Part shown: positions 48,692 to 62,270 of the stretch, piece after piece | Layout: every line of letters starts with the position of its first letter | How positions within the stretch are numbered: the first letter of the stretch is position 1 | Source: Typha latifolia | Lineage: Eukaryota > Streptophyta > Magnoliopsida > Poales > Typhaceae | Reading direction: 5' to 3' | DNA: 64,000 nt | NCBI GenBank assembly: GCA_019914945.1 | Contig: CM034109.1 | Span: forward strand, 806,001 to 870,000 | Notes under the pieces: model-generated | What the model was told of the DNA's origin: nothing | The model's input: the letters and a program-made list of their open reading frames with translations, nothing else | The model's database searches: none | Program-made: the position numbers and the translations under genes

Positions 48692-50924
48692 TCTTTTTTA
48701 TCTTCGATCTCCAGAGTATAAGACAGAGAGAGACAGAGAGAGACAGAGAGAGGTGTAGTGTAGTATATATACATATATATATATATAGTCATGGAGCAAA
48801 TGAATGAATATTTTTTTAAGTAGATTACTATAAGACGGCGGAATTCCGGGGTAGAGAAGAGATTGGCAAACATTTTTGGTGTTTGGCAACTTGGCCACAT
48901 GGAGAGTTCTCAGAGGCATTTTGTCAAACAGGCAGGTAGGTGTGAAGCGAAAGGGACGAGTTGAGGGGGGGCGGAGGATTGTGTGGCGCTCCTCGTGGAG
49001 TCACATGGCATGTGGCGTTTGGAGTCCATGGTCTCATGAGTCATGATGCATGTGAGGATGTATGGGTAATAACTACTGATGCCTATCTTTAAGGGGTGGG
49101 GTGGGGGTGGGCCCAGCCGATTCTTTTAGGATTTTTTTAAATAATTTGCACTTTATCTTTATTATTAATGAATTTTTACTAATTACACTCTATATTTTAC
49201 TTATTTTATAATTCAGGCTCCGTAACCTAACCTCTTCTTTTTCCATATAATTCTCATTTAGATTAACGTACTAGAAAAGTAATATTCTATTATAATATAT
49301 AATATAATTTATAAATATATAAATTATCTCTATCTTCTTCATTCTATTTTTCTCTTCTTAAAAAAGAAGAAGAAAAAGAAAACGAGGATGAGGAGATAGA
49401 CGGAAAAGACGGTGGAGAAATATAGAAAATGAGAAGGAATAGTGAGAGTATTTTAGTAGTTTGGTCGACATTAGTTAATTAAAATAACGTTGGATGTTAA
49501 ACAAGAATTATAAGAAAAAAAATGAGGGGTCAAATTATAAAATTCTCAAAGACGGAGTACGAATTACAAAATAGGTGAAATATAGGGTGTGATTTATAAA
49601 AATCTCTATTATTAAATGATAATTATACCTTGTACTTATTTGTAAGTTATATAGAACACATTGACCCTTTGATTATATAATAATCTCTTAAATGTCTCTT
49701 GTGTCGGTTAAACTGTAGATTAACATCATATGATTATTTAAAGAAAAAATAAGGAAAAAAATTTGACGTCAAAGCATTAGAAAAAGTAAAAAGGTGGATC
49801 TATATGAATGTGAGCTATAATTCAAGCATCTAGATATAATTAATTCTATTATTAATTCTATAACATAGATATTTATTATTCGTATCCTATAGTTGCACCA
49901 AATAATTTTTTTTTTGAAAGAAAATTTATAGACTAATAGTTTATTAATGACAAGCCCGACACTTGACTAAACACAAATCAAAGTATACTTAAGAAAATTG
50001 TCAAGTAAGAAAGAGTTAATCGCTCATGCAAAGAATCAAGCGAAGGAGATAGAGCGGTGAGCCTGAAAGCAAGCCTCCTTCTTGGCTAACGTTAGCACCA
50101 CCATATGACACAAATGGACTCATATCCTACGGCTCTAATATGACTATAGTAAACTTAAATTTAAAATCTACACAAAAAAAGGAAACAAAATGAGAAAATC
50201 CTTGAAAATTGACGTAGAGCTAAGATATGGAGTAGGGTGGTGGCAGCGGTAACGAAATTGATAGCAGCAGTAGTGAGGCAAGACGATGACAAAGGTTTGG
50301 AGGGTAGCGGCAATAGCACAAACAATAGCGGAGGTAATCAGAGGGTAGCACCGACGAAGTCGTATAAGATAGAAATAAGGGTAATAAGAGTGCTACGCTT
50401 GGTGGCACAAGACGATGAATAATAGGGGTGCTCAAAAAGCCCATGAGCCTAGCTAATAAAATTAGGTCAAAGTCTAACCTATCCTCGCTTTGGGCCTGAC
50501 TTGACCTAACCCGTAAGTCTACTATACTTGATTGAGTCAAGCCATGTACAAGTTTGATCCCACCCGAGTATTTGGGTAGGAGATAAGAAAAAGTAACTTT
50601 GATTCAAAACCTATTAGTTGAGATTGGAAGTGGCAATTAAGCCGGCTAGAGCTCCATTCATATCGAAAATGAGAGCTAGACGTATTGCCTTGTGCTTGGA
50701 TCTAATGGTTCGTACTTGTTATTTAATTAGGTTCGCTTTGAAATAGTCTTAAAATCTAATCCAGGACTAACAAAATCTCAAGATAAAAATAAAAGGAAAT
50801 AAATCTTCCAAGCGTTGATCTTGGCAACAAATTCAGCACTATTTATTTATGTTTCTCCATTCACTACATATTGATCGAAACATGGCAGCGATCGTTAGAA
50901 CCCTAAACTTTTACTCTTTTCAAA
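48692..50924. other. Intergenic region between TPD1-like copies 2 and 3
   Basis: Near copy 2 there is an AGAGAGAC repeat and a TATATATA tract (about 48,725-48,790) likely to contain its TATA box. At 50,423 TAGGGGTGCTCAAAAAGCCC resembles a hAT terminus, followed by GGCCTGACTTGACC-type sequence; the other end is not found. Otherwise no gene is seen. Confidence 0.45.
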
Positions 50925-51954
50925 TCAGCATTTGATCTGCGAGTTGACCGGAGCAAATCCAAACTTTGTATCGGATGCGTATCGGAATATGATCAAGGAG
51001 CCACGAATAATTGGTCGTCGATTATTAACGATGCACCGATCTCGGCTAATCAATTTGAGGTTCATTGGATTCACTGGCTCAGCAGTGTTGAAGCCAGTGC
51101 AGTCCAATTGCACATTTGATTGAGTACAAGTGCAGTCATTGCTAACCACTACCTCATACTCAGTCTTTCCAGACACTTTCAAGCCTGTCTCCCTTTGATC
51201 CACTGTGATGTCTGCAAGGCTGCAATCTGCACTACCTGCAAATCATATTGGTAGTTGTTTGAGAATAGATTAGCATTTTGATGAAAGATAGTGATATTGG
51301 TAGAATAATATATTTAAAAATATATATAATGTATCATACTCTATATTTTGTGATTATTATCATTAAAACCTTCTCTCTTCTACTTTTATTCCCTAAAAAA
51401 AGTTCTACAAATATAAGTATGTTTAGTAATAACAACACATATTAGTTATATCTAAAAACATAATTATTCTAACTTTCTTAATAATGCACATATGAAAACC
51501 GTCAACCGACTATCTTATCCTTAATTCTCTAACTTTTTCTTTTAAAATAAGGGTGAAACCGTCTCTAAATGCCTAAATTTATTACCCGACGGTCGTAAAA
51601 ATTCAAACAAACAACTAATGGAAGAGGCATTTAAAAAGTTTTATAATTAACCTTAAAAAACATGAAGCAATAGTTTAGACGGTTTAGATATAATTATCCC
51701 TAAAACAGAAGACAAATGATAATATTTTGTTTATAAATTTCTCTGAAATAAATGACAACTTCTTTAAGTTATATTCATATATTCACTTACTTGATATTCA
51801 TTACAATATCTTACCGAAAAATACAATCACATACATATAAAAATATAGACATAATATATATATAGAGAGAGAGAGAGAGAAGAGGGGTATAACCTGCTTT
51901 AAAGATGCAAAACAGAGTAAGATAAACTAAGAGGAGCTTGAGAAAGGATGCCAT
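50925..51954 (-). CDS. TPD1-like small secreted protein, copy 3
   Basis: Two exons, 51894-51954 and 50925-51235, give 123 residues; the 658-bp intron carries a TATATA/GAGAGA microsatellite near its donor. Signal peptide MASFLKLLLVYLTLFCIFKA, then ADCSLADITVDQRETGLKVS, EYEVVVSNDCTCTQSN, LDCTGFNT, RCIVNNRRPIIRG, FRYASD and a terminal KC. All six cysteines are kept. It is roughly 80-85% identical by eye to copy 4 in protein, and the surrounding DNA is also similar, so the pair arose by recent tandem duplication. CTATATATAC on the minus strand at 52003-52012 is a likely TATA box. It is a putative secreted ligand of unknown receptor. Confidence 0.88.
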
Positions 51955-52012
51955 GCTTCACTATTCTTCTTCTTTAATCGTATTGTTACAAAGAAGATAT
52001 ATGTATATATAG

Positions 52013-55000
52013 CAGTGGGATTTATCTCCTTGAAGGAAAGTAATTAAAAATAGATGGAGAAAAACAATGGAAATATTTCCAGCTAATTAAATTGGGGAAT
52101 TTGAACAAATCTCCATCTTTAAAGATCTTTGCTTGCATTCATATGGAAATCTAATGATATTTCGAATTATTTCTTTTTTCTTTTGCTGGATTAAATTTAT
52201 TAACTTTGACGATGGTACATAACATCCATTCAGATTTGGGAACATTTTTAAGTATGGTCATTAAAATAAACCATAATTATAGTGGAGTTTGGAAAGAGTG
52301 GAATGACTTCATTAGTGACCATAATCATAATTGCCACTAAATCTTTTAAATTACTATAGCAATCTTTTGACCTTTTTAGAATTGTCAATATAGTTAGATT
52401 TAATAAAATATATATAGAATAAGGCTAATATAGATAATAGCTAAAGGTAATAAATATATTTAATGACAATTATAATATTTTAGCGAAATTGTGGTCTACG
52501 CCCTATATTTTACTATTTGTAAATTGAGTTTTATAATTTAATAAATATGTACAAAAAAATGCTGTTAGATTTGTTAGTTAAACTTAACCAATCCTCTAGT
52601 TTAAGTTAACTATACTAACATAATTACATAAGTATCCTTAACCAAGTCATACTAAGGGTATTTTAGCCATTTTATATATGAGTATTTTTGTCGTTTTAGA
52701 AATAATTTTTTTCTACTTGATGGAATATTCTCGCGATGTAAATTCAAATTTAATCTAGAATGGTTTATGTACATATTCGCTAAATTATAGGGCTCGATTT
52801 ATAAATAGTAAAAATATAGTGTAAACCGTAATTAAAAAAAAAACAATGAGTTCTATGCAAATTTAAAAAAATATATATATGGCAGGTTTTTTCTCCCTCG
52901 AAAACCTATTCCAACAAAGCCAATTTTATTATAATTAAAGGGAAGGATTTTTTTATAAGAGCATATGTACAATTATGCTATATAAAACTTATACATATAT
53001 TTTGGTGCGTGTATATATATATATATATAATATAATCTCACATCTTGTATATTGAGTCTATTTGAGCCAAGCTCGAGTGGCCTGACTCTACCTTGGCTCG
53101 ATTAAACTTTCGATTTCATAAACTAACTCGGCTCATTTAGAGCTCGACCTGAACTCTTAATGACCAGTGGCCATGAGTCTCACAAGTTGACGAGCTTTTT
53201 TGAGAGCCCTAGGCAATTATGCCCAAGTCCAAGCCAATCATATGTTATTGTGGTATTTTATTTATCTATAAAATGTTATGAGTTTGATGGCAACTTATTA
53301 TTTTTGCTGCAGATCTCACTAGGACTAGTGCAAACCACCAACCTAATTGGTTTTGGAGTGGAGCCTACTCGTCACAAGAGAAATTAGCCAATTAAAAGCA
53401 ACTGGACCATACTCTTGCTAATAAATAATGATAATTGTTGATGAATTGATGATAAACTTACATAATAAAGAACCTTATATATGGTATGATAGAATTTATT
53501 AGATAATTGCGTATAGTTGACATAGCATGACATTTGTCATATAATATGTTACTAGCACACTTGCACTATCATAAGAAATGTGACATCTATATCTCAACAG
53601 TACTAAGCATTTCCTAAACTAAAGTAATAAAAAAATTAGGCAAACTATACATCAGGCTTGGACATTAGGCAAGCTATACAACCGACAGATGAGAGTCAAA
53701 CACTGTGAGGATATTAAAGTTAAGGTGTGAAGGTAGAATGATATACTTAACAGTACCAAATAGATGCAGGGTGATGGCATCTTTTTTGTTGAGCCCAATA
53801 GCTCCATGGTGCAGATGCTCATGTTGACATGTGATATGTGTGATAGCTATGATGATTGGCATATGACTGAGATTCTTAGTCTCTAATGCTAAGCAATTAC
53901 TCAGTTGTTTATTGGTTGATGAGCAATTGATTTTACTTCTAAGATCTACCCTCCTTCTTAGGGGTATTTATTTGGGATGAATACTGATGATAGTCGAAAG
54001 GTCTAATGTCAAGTGTGATAGGTAGATATGTAAATATGGAAAGAGTTAACATTGGCGATAGTCGAACAATGTTATCTTATGTAGTTAGGTGCATGTCTTA
54101 TATCGTATATAGTGATATAATATTTATGTATTCATATAAATATCATGTTAGGTACAAATACATAAATCTTATTATACTATGTAATTTTTTAAAATATTAT
54201 TATGCTAAAGAAAGATAGTGTCACTCATTTAGAACTAGGCTTATCAATATTTAACATATAATGCGTAGTTGTGGTAAAAAATTTTAAAGCAATTTACCTA
54301 GTGGGGCATTGTGCTTTTTTTAACTATTTATTTTGTAGTAGCGTCGTAAAGGGGCATATTTTTATTTTCGATATGTAATTTTGTATTCGAAAACTCTATC
54401 TATTTTTGTACTATTGATTAATTTATTGTAGCTTGCAGGTTTTATTATTTTCGCTATTTTAATTTTATTTAGCGATAATGTGTATGTTACTAATTTTTTC
54501 GGCCTCCACTTAGATTTTATATGAAATGTCCTTAATAATAATTATGATAGGAAGCCCAACAAAAGAAAAAATTTGATGCCCCACTTGATTAGTATTATAT
54601 AAAACTTTATTTATTCCTAAACATTTCAATTTAATTTTGTTATCTTATTCTAACTATGGGTAAAAGTATTTTTGGATTGGCTTAGGCTCGAAATTAATTT
54701 TAAGCTAAATTTGAATAGCTCTATTCTATTACAATACTCTTATCTTTATTTTATTTTTAATAAAGAGATATAACCCCCAACAACTTATACTAGTAGATGA
54801 TATTTAAAATTACACATGCTTGAATGGGATAGAGTTTACACCAAAATGGCCTAAAATTCTATTTATTGTTACTGATTAGAGAAAATAGATTAAGTAAACT
54901 AGACACCATCAAGTAAGTAGTTCAAAAATACCTTGGAAGGAGGAATCCATTCCAGGACTAATAAAATCTCAGGAGAGAAAATAAAAAGGAAAATAAATTT

Positions 55001-55103
55001 ACTTCAACACAATTTATTTATATTCCATTCACTACATATTGATCGAAAACATTCGGCGATAATATATAAATCATAAACCCTAAATTATTTCTATTTTTTC
55101 ATA
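52013..55103. other. Intergenic region between TPD1-like copies 3 and 4
   Basis: AT-rich. A GAGCCAAGCTCGAGTGG-type block at about 53,065-53,150 resembles the interior of the hAT MITEs. Sequence from about 54,950 duplicates the 3' flank of copy 3. No further gene is seen. Confidence 0.5.
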
Positions 55104-55712
55104 TTAGCATTCGATCCGTGAGCTGACCGGAGAAAAACTAAACTTCATATCTGATGCATATCGGAACTTCACCCAGGAGCCACGGGTCATCGGTCGTCGG
55201 TTATTGACGGCGCAGCGATCTCGACTGATCAATTTGAGGTTCATTGGATTTACTGGCTCAGCAGTGTTGAAGCCGGTGCAGTCCAATTGCACATTTGATT
55301 GAGTACAATTGCAGCCATTACGAACCACAACCTCATACTCAGTCTTTCCAGACACTATCAATCCTGTTTCCCTTTGAACCACTATGATGTCTGAGAGACT
55401 ACAATCTGCATTACCTGCAAATCAAATGGGGGTAGTTTTTGAGAATAGATTCATAATGAAGACAATTCTGATGAAAGATAGTGATATTAGTGGAATAATG
55501 TATAAAACAAGGGTGAAACGGTATCTAAATGCCTAAAATTTGATAGACATTTGAGAGATTTTATAATTATCCCTAAAATCTCTTTATAAATTCTCTGAAT
55601 TATGGTTGTATTCAATGCTTCTAAGTTACATTCATATATGAGAATTTATTTGACATTCATTAACATATTTTACCAAAAAATTAATATCATTTTCGCTATA
55701 AAACAGTAAATA

Positions 55713-55770
<58 letters not shown>

Positions 55771-55854
55771 TAGAGATAGAGGTAGAATAGAACCTGCTTT
55801 AAAGATGCAAAACAGAGTAAGATAACCTAAGAGGAGCTTAAGAAAGGATGCCAT
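55104..55854 (-). CDS. TPD1-like small secreted protein, copy 4
   Basis: Two exons, 55794-55854 and 55104-55414, give 123 residues with the same intron position and phase as copies 1-3. Signal peptide MASFLKLLLGYLTLFCIFKA, then ADCSLSDIIVVQRETGLIVS, EYEVVVRNGCNCTQSN, LDCTGFNT, RCAVNNRRPMTRG, VKFRYASD and a terminal EC; six cysteines are kept. Differences from copy 3 cluster in the C-terminal third (RPMTRGSWVKF against RPIIRGSLIIF). A long GA microsatellite (about 55,732-55,762) lies in the 379-bp intron near the donor. The frame is intact. Confidence 0.88.
55732..55780. repeat. (TA)n(GA)n microsatellite in the copy 4 intron
   Basis: A TATATATA tract followed by about 16 GA units. A shorter version sits at the same place in copy 3 (about 51,858-51,883), so the tract predates the duplication and has changed length. 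Confidence 0.9.
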
Positions 55855-56220
55855 GCTTCACTATTCCTCTTCTTTATTCTTATTCTTATGGGGAAGATAG
55901 CAAACTAGGGTTTATATATTGGAAACTTTTAGCGGTGGGATTTATCTCTTGAAGGAAAGTAATTAAAATTGGATTGAGAAAATAAATGTGGAAATGTTTC
56001 CAGCTAATTGCATTGGGAATTTGAAAAAAAAAAATTCAAAGTTCAAAGATCTTTGCCTGTGCTCTTATTGGAAACTTATAATGAAATTTCGAATTAATTT
56101 TTTTTTTCCTTTTGCTGGATTATAAGTAAAAAAAATTACAAAGTTTATTTATCCCTAAAATGTTTCTGTTTAAAAGTTTATTTTTAAGGAATGAGTGCTA
56201 GTGAGTTGAAAATTTCTCAA
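55855..56220. promoter_or_regulatory. Upstream region of TPD1-like copy 4
   Basis: Similar by eye to the upstream region of copy 3, including TTTCCAGCTAATT and TTTTGCTGGATTA words. AATATATAA on the minus strand at 55912-55920 may be the TATA box. Confidence 0.5.
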
Positions 56221-56360
56221 GGCTTTACTGAGGATCGAACCAATACTGGTCTAATATCTTCTATAGAATTCAACATGATACCCATCGGGGCCAGGAGACT
56301 TACCCAGAGGCATACTCCACGAAGTATTTTTAATTTCATCATTCGAAAATGGAGCAATTG
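56221..56360 (-). pseudogene. LINE (non-LTR) reverse transcriptase fragment
   Basis: Minus-strand translation gives PIAPFSNDEIKNTSWSMPLG and then KSPGPDGYHVEFYRRY, the KxPGPDG motif that opens the reverse transcriptase domain of plant L1-like elements. A stop follows at once and no further domain is found. Confidence 0.8.
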
Positions 56361-58033
56361 GTAAAAATACTTTGCCTCACTCTTTTGCCTTTTAGATAAG
56401 ATAATACTAGTTCATATGGTTTAATGCTGGAATCCATTAGTTCATATGATCTAATGCTGGAGTCCATCTATGGATCAATTGAAAAAGGAATAAAATACTA
56501 TACTTTTTGTTGCAGAACATTTGACTTGTTGACCAGTTGACCATTGATATGCTTTTACTGATGCCAACTTTATGCTCTTATTTTTAGGTCAATGTGCTCT
56601 TGGTATTGAACTTACTGTGGGTTGAATCAAAATAAATCTATGGGAAGTTTGAAGGATTTGAATCAGTTTGGCTCTTCATGTAGTAGTAGATAAGTAGATA
56701 CAATAAGGCCTCTTTTTTGGGGGAAAGACAGAGATTCATATGCATTATTATTATTATTTTTTTGTCATAGAATATCGAGTTTATATAGTTCGAAGTTTTA
56801 ATTTCAGTTATAGCGTAAAAAATACTTGAGTGTATTTATAGACATTTTTGTACATCTAATTCAGTTTTCATTCCTAGATAAAATGAAAATTTTGGGTTGG
56901 AACAAATTTATTTCAATATATAGTGGTTTGAAATCAAGGTAAATATATATATATATTTCCATTGTCTCAAATAAGATGCTAGTTTATAAAGTTCTATTGG
57001 CTGGAATCCATCATGGAGTTAGTTCAGAAGTATCATCTAGACTCCTTTGACCTGTTGACTTGAATTCGTCATCAGTCAACTTTATTCACCTTTTGTTGAA
57101 TCAATGGTGGGCTGTTTTGGTAAGCATTGGCGACTCCATTAGTCTAAACTGATGGACAGAGTCAAAGATTCTGGGGACTTTGGTTTATGGATTTCTTTGG
57201 AACTTTAGTTTGTAGGTTTCTTTAGTTTAAATGTACTACGTTGGCTAACAAGTAATTGAATCCAAACTATGTTTGCAGTATGTGAATCTGAAATCAAGAA
57301 CCTTGCTCCAGATTCTTCCATTCAGAAGAAAAAGGAACCTGAGCTGACTATTCTTAAGGTGTTAAAGCCTTAAAGGGCCAAGAATTTGAATGAAAAAACT
57401 AGTGGACATGAATGCTTGCTAATTTCATCTTGCAAGGAAGTCAACAACGACAAGCGAATACAGTTCTCATTTTGAATAAAGACCAGGAAACTACTAAAGT
57501 TTCAGATGGCCCCAAGTTCCAGAAGAAAATATCTTACCTTTGACTTCTTAATAGAAAGGAAAGAAGGGAAATAGAGAAATATTTTGATAATTCTAGACTA
57601 AACTATGTATGCAAACTTATATCATGATCTACTAAAAGAGCTTTAGGTTTCAGATTACTGCAAAAGGAATTTCATATCAGAACCTGAAAGCTGCATATAA
57701 ACTTTTCAGCCGAAAGAAAATACTTCGAGACGATCAGCGTCATCAAGAGATTAGAAACTTATCAGAGGAATAAAAGTGCAGCAGTGAATATACAAGTCAT
57801 GAAATTCTATATCTATCACTAAATATGTAGATGACTGTACAAATAAATAGTATGTAATTACATGTTCTTTGTTCTTTTTTGTACAGTATATATGTACAAC
57901 AGTGTAGTTACATTGGCCATGGACATCCTTTAATCACCTTCAGTATATATGTACAATAGTGTAGTTCACAGAGATGGAGTTGTGTGTCTATGTTTGCTTT
58001 CATTTACATGTTCCTTTTTCAAACCTTAGATCA
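56361..58033. other. Intergenic region
   Basis: AT-rich sequence between the LINE fragment and the 3' end of the ACR gene. No gene is recognised. Confidence 0.5.
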
Positions 58034-60449
58034 TCATGAGTAGGATCCAATCGATCGCAGTCTCTCAAATGGATAACCCTTGAAGAAATTTCCGAAAAGG
58101 AAAGCAATAGTGCTGAGTGCTTCAGGAGGTTTATTGGGCAAGAAAGGGTTATGCTTAACCTTCAGAACTGTCTGCCCAATCTGTGCTCGGATCGACTCGA
58201 TCGTCTCGTCTTTGACAGGGTTCCCTGATGTCTCAGTTAGGTAGAAATAATCCACAACTTTCCCACCCTCAGTTGAAATTTCAGCTCTTCTGATGTTCAA
58301 GCCATTTTCGCGAAATATCCTTGTAATGTCTGAAAGAAGCCCGAATCGATCTTCAGTCCTCAACTCCAATTCCAATCCCTACAGCCATAAAGCATAATAC
58401 TTAGTAACTAAAATTTAAGCATTACATAATTGATGCTTTTGGAGTAAATTGTACCTCTGCAGTTCTTCTCTCTATAGCTGCCTCAAGGCATTGAATAACT
58501 CTCTGCCTTTCAGCCTCCGAGCTTATAGGGTGTCCATCAACATGTCTTATGTAGTATTCCTGATACGCTTTGCCCCTTCCTGTGTCGACCGTTCCATGAT
58601 ACACGACATATTGCATGTCTGTTAGAGTGCAGAGAGTATCAAAAAGGAGTTTCACTCGATCTTTGGACTGCAAAAACACTACTGTGTAATCCTTCTCAGG
58701 ACAGTCCAGTACTGCTACTTGAGGCCTAGAGCTTTCGCTTTCCATGCAAATCCTCTCATAGTCTCTGTCATCAAACATCATCTGATGCAGCCTCCGCTCT
58801 TTATGGGTTTGAGACATCGAGACTGAGGTCTTTGCAGACCTTGAACCATCGCTTCCCTTCAGAACGTCAGATAACAGCTTCTTGATATTTGATAGAGTAT
58901 TTCGATCTTGTAAAGCTCCTCCCTTTGACTCATCAGTGACATGAACTACTGCTGCAGCTCTCGTGTTGTGTGTCCAGATTTCGGCATTCACCACATTACA
59001 TTTAAGATCAGTGAGAACTGCACATATTTCAGAGAGCAGGCCAGGTCTATCGGTACCCGTTAGCTCAATGGATGTGTAGTCATTTGCAGGCGTTATGCCT
59101 GCCAACTTCTTCAAATCAGGGAAATAGCAAGCATCTGATTCAAGGGTCTGCAAGGTTGATGCAAAAATAATTAGGTTACTTCGAGAATCTTAAGAAATGA
59201 TATATATTCTACTATGATAAGATATCAATGTCAAGATGCTATAAATAGAGTATCCTAGCACATGAGGCTCCTATAGCAACAATGCTATGAGAAGTTACCT
59301 TTTGTATGTAGGAGATGGTCTCTTTGTCGTAAACTTTATTCCCCTTGAGATCGGTTACGTTGAACACTGAAATCATAAAAACAGAAGGTCAGATCCGATA
59401 GAATTCTCGATGAACTTGAATTTATCTTTTTGCAACTTTGGAGGTCTTACCATCCATAAACCAACTACCATCTGAAGACATGTATGCCTTGGTGATGATA
59501 AGATTCAGATCAGCAATCACTTGGACAACCTCAAGGAGAGTCCCATGCTTGTTGACACTATCAACCTAATAGAAGAAAACAATAACTAAGAAAGCTAGAT
59601 ATATTCTTACAACAAGGAAAGTATCAATCATAGAAGCATCAGATACTCCACGAGGGAGCTTCAAGTTACCCGAATAATTGTCGCACTGTCGCAAGTATCA
59701 TTGTCTATCACAACCCTGCAGCCAAAAGTACTCTAATTATTATTCAGGAACATACAATGAAACAAGTTAGAGCTAGAAGCTTTCATTAGTACCATAAATA
59801 AGAATCTAGAATAGAAGAACATTGGAAAATTATTGAAGATAAAAGAAAAAGGAAAGAAGGGAATTAAGGATCCAGAGATGGATTGCTTCTCCTCACATGA
59901 AAACCAGGATAAAAAGAAGGAGAGATTGTAACTACATACTAAAATAGAACCTAATTTCTGACATGGAGAAGGATAAATCTAAAGAAAACATACTAAAGTT
60001 AATTAAAAATTACGGCAAAAAATAAGGACTCTTCAGGAAAGCACGACAAACATTTCAGACACCAAGAAAAAGAAGATGAAAAAACCCAGAAGTCTTAAAA
60101 AAATCTGAAACCAAAATTGAAAAGGGAAAAAATATATAGATAACCAAGCAAGGGAATTATACTTGAACCAATCTACACACTACCTCCACACAACCACCTC
60201 CAACCAACTCCAAAACTAAAACCAAAACCAAAAGAAATCAAAGAAAAAACACCAAATAAAACTCAAAACCAACAAGGAGAAGACTGAATTAAACATACCC
60301 AAGTCCAGAAACAACCTCAAGATCTGAATCAAAAGAGGAGAAGTAAAACACCTTGGTGGGTTCATCCTCCTTATGAGCTTAGCATACTCATCGTCATCCA
60401 TCTCTGGCTCAGCAAAACTACCCATCAGCCCAAAATGGCACCGTCGCAT
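58034..60449 (-). CDS. ACR: ACT domain repeat (ACR) protein, four ACT domains
   Basis: Plant ACR proteins carry four ACT domains like those of bacterial GlnD uridylyltransferase, without its catalytic part, and are thought to sense amino acids. Exons: 60352-60449, 59670-59715, 59451-59565, 59299-59366, 58455-59147 and 58034-58378, all GT-AG, giving 454 residues, a normal family length. The N-terminus has YAKLIRRMNPP-RVVIDND. ACT1 starts near residue 49 (VDSVNKHGTLLEVVQVIADL), ACT2 near 134 (ELTGTDRPGLLSEICAVLTD), ACT3 near 262 (VVFLQSKDRVKLLFDTL) and ACT4 near 341 (LRTEDRFGLLSDITRIF). The first ATG of the frame (60449) is used; a second in-frame ATG at 60425 (MGSFAEPEMD) would shorten it by eight residues and cannot be excluded. 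No defects were seen. Confidence 0.95.
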
Positions 60450-60470
60450 GCACGCCGCGAGAGAAAGAGA

Positions 60471-60509
60471 AGAAGAGAGAAGAAGAGAGAAGAAGAGAGA
60501 AGAGATTTG
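60471..60509. repeat. Tandem AGAAGAGAGA repeat upstream of ACR
   Basis: Three perfect 10-bp units plus a partial one begin 21 bases before the ACR ATG at 60449. On the coding strand this is a CT-rich leader, as is common in plants. Confidence 0.9.
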
Positions 60510-61740
60510 AAAGGTAACAGAGAGCTTCTCCGAAACTTATATGTCCTTTCTAGAGTAAAATTGTGGCCTTTTTCCTAGCCGTTAAAAAGCCGAAGCCCGA
60601 CCTGTTCTTAGAGACGTGTCCTTTTCCGATTGGTGGTAGGTGGACTTATTGGTACCCAAACTGATATTTGTACTCCTTATTTTCCTGATGACCAGTCTGT
60701 AGAAGAGGATAAGGTGCGTGTTCGTTTGGGGATTAGTTAGTGACAGGGTAGGTGTGAGAATATCTATGGAATTCGCTTTTACCGATATTTTAAGAATTTT
60801 AAATAAAAGAAGACTTAGAAATGAGAAATTTTTTAGGGAGGTGTTTCCCACGTGAGGATACGGGTGGGGGAAGTGTTAGATGGTCGGACACGTGCCTGTT
60901 TTCTTGGGGACACACATACACACACCGTCCTAAAGCAACCGGTTCTTCCGGTCATGTGAGATTAGTGAACCCTAAACTATGATCCCCTAAACTATGATCC
61001 ATAGCCATTTATACTCTCTATATGAAAAATCATAATTAGCACTAAAAACTTTGTTCTCTAAAAAAAATATTATTCAGTTAGTTAAATTTAACTATCACGA
61101 TTAAAACTAAATTTAGATTAAAAAATTATTATTTAAAATAGTTTAAACGCTATCTAATACTTTACCCAACATCATCGTATAAGAAAAAAATATCTACTTT
61201 ACGCTATAAACTTCAAGAAAATAAGGGTATTTTAGTTATTTTATGAGATTGTTTACTTTTAACAATAATCTATTAAGAATATTTCGTAACAAACTAAACA
61301 TAATTAAAAGAGCCAAAAAAAAAAAAAAGTTGTAATAATGATACTTTAAATAGTTGCAATTATATGTAAGAATTCTTTTTTTTTTCTTAGAGGGTATAAG
61401 TAATACTAAATACTAATCATCGTTCAAGGGGTTTAGATGTAATTTAGCTATCTTATAAAAATGATCTAATGGAGTTTTGCAAGTTGTAACACTATAATTA
61501 GGAGCGAAAAGTGGATACTTCATTAACCCAATAAGTTAATAATTTGGATCCAATTCGATCATGTCCCAGATTCAAGTCAGATGTCGGTATTAGGCTGCAC
61601 TAGATAGAATTAGATTCAAGTAAATGCCGGTATCGCTTTTTAACATTTTGTCTTAAATTTACAAATCATAAGATTAACTACATTCCTTCTAATTAGTCTG
61701 ATTTGAATTATGCTACTAGGATCTAATTCTTTTAGAATTT
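60510..61740. other. Upstream region of ACR and intergenic DNA
   Basis: Presumed ACR promoter followed by AT-rich sequence. A direct repeat of CCTAAACTATGATCC lies near 60,970-61,003. No gene is recognised. Confidence 0.45.
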
Positions 61741-62270
61741 TAATATTTTTTTATTGTTGGAATCCTTAATCGTCGAAAGTAGCCGAGGAGCTTTGCTAAG
61801 GTTTGGGAAAATATATTTCCTCTGGCATTCTCTCCACCGGAGCCATTACCGGTGGTACTCCCCCTTGGAAAAGATTTCTCTATTTTTCTTCATCTTTTTT
61901 TTTCTTTTTCCTATTCTTCTCTTCTTTCTCACTTTCTATCTTCTCTTCCTCCCTTTCTCTACATTCTTATTCTCCATCGCCTCCCATAGCTGAGATTATC
62001 TCTGCTCCCTTTGTCATCAAGGCCCATGCCCATGCTGCTCCTCTCCTTCCCCCGTCATAGTTGCTAAGGTTTATGTCTTCGTCATCATCACTCCCCTCCT
62101 CCCCTGTCGAGGTCTCCAAGGCCTACACCATCATTGCCTCACCTCCCTCCCTCATCGGGGTTGCCTAGGCCCTCATAATTGCTACTCCCCTTTCCCCCAT
62201 CGAGTCCCTCACAATCGTCACTTCAGCCACTATTTTTGCTTCAATGAGAATTATTATCGGATGTGGATTC
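61741..62270. other. CT-rich region with degenerate repeats
   Basis: Pyrimidine-rich on the plus strand. From about 62,040 it contains loosely repeated words such as CTCCCCTCCTCCCC, CATCGGGG and CATCGAG. Short open frames here are low-complexity (Phe/Leu/Ser) and do not look like protein genes. It may be an old transposon leader. Confidence 0.4.

Noticed and set aside
50220..50540. 106-codon minus-strand frame
   Set aside because: Low-complexity Leu/Ser/Pro sequence next to a transposon-like terminus; no homology recognised.
61754..62060. Two overlapping Phe/Leu/Ser-rich frames
   Set aside because: Low-complexity translation of a pyrimidine-rich tract.
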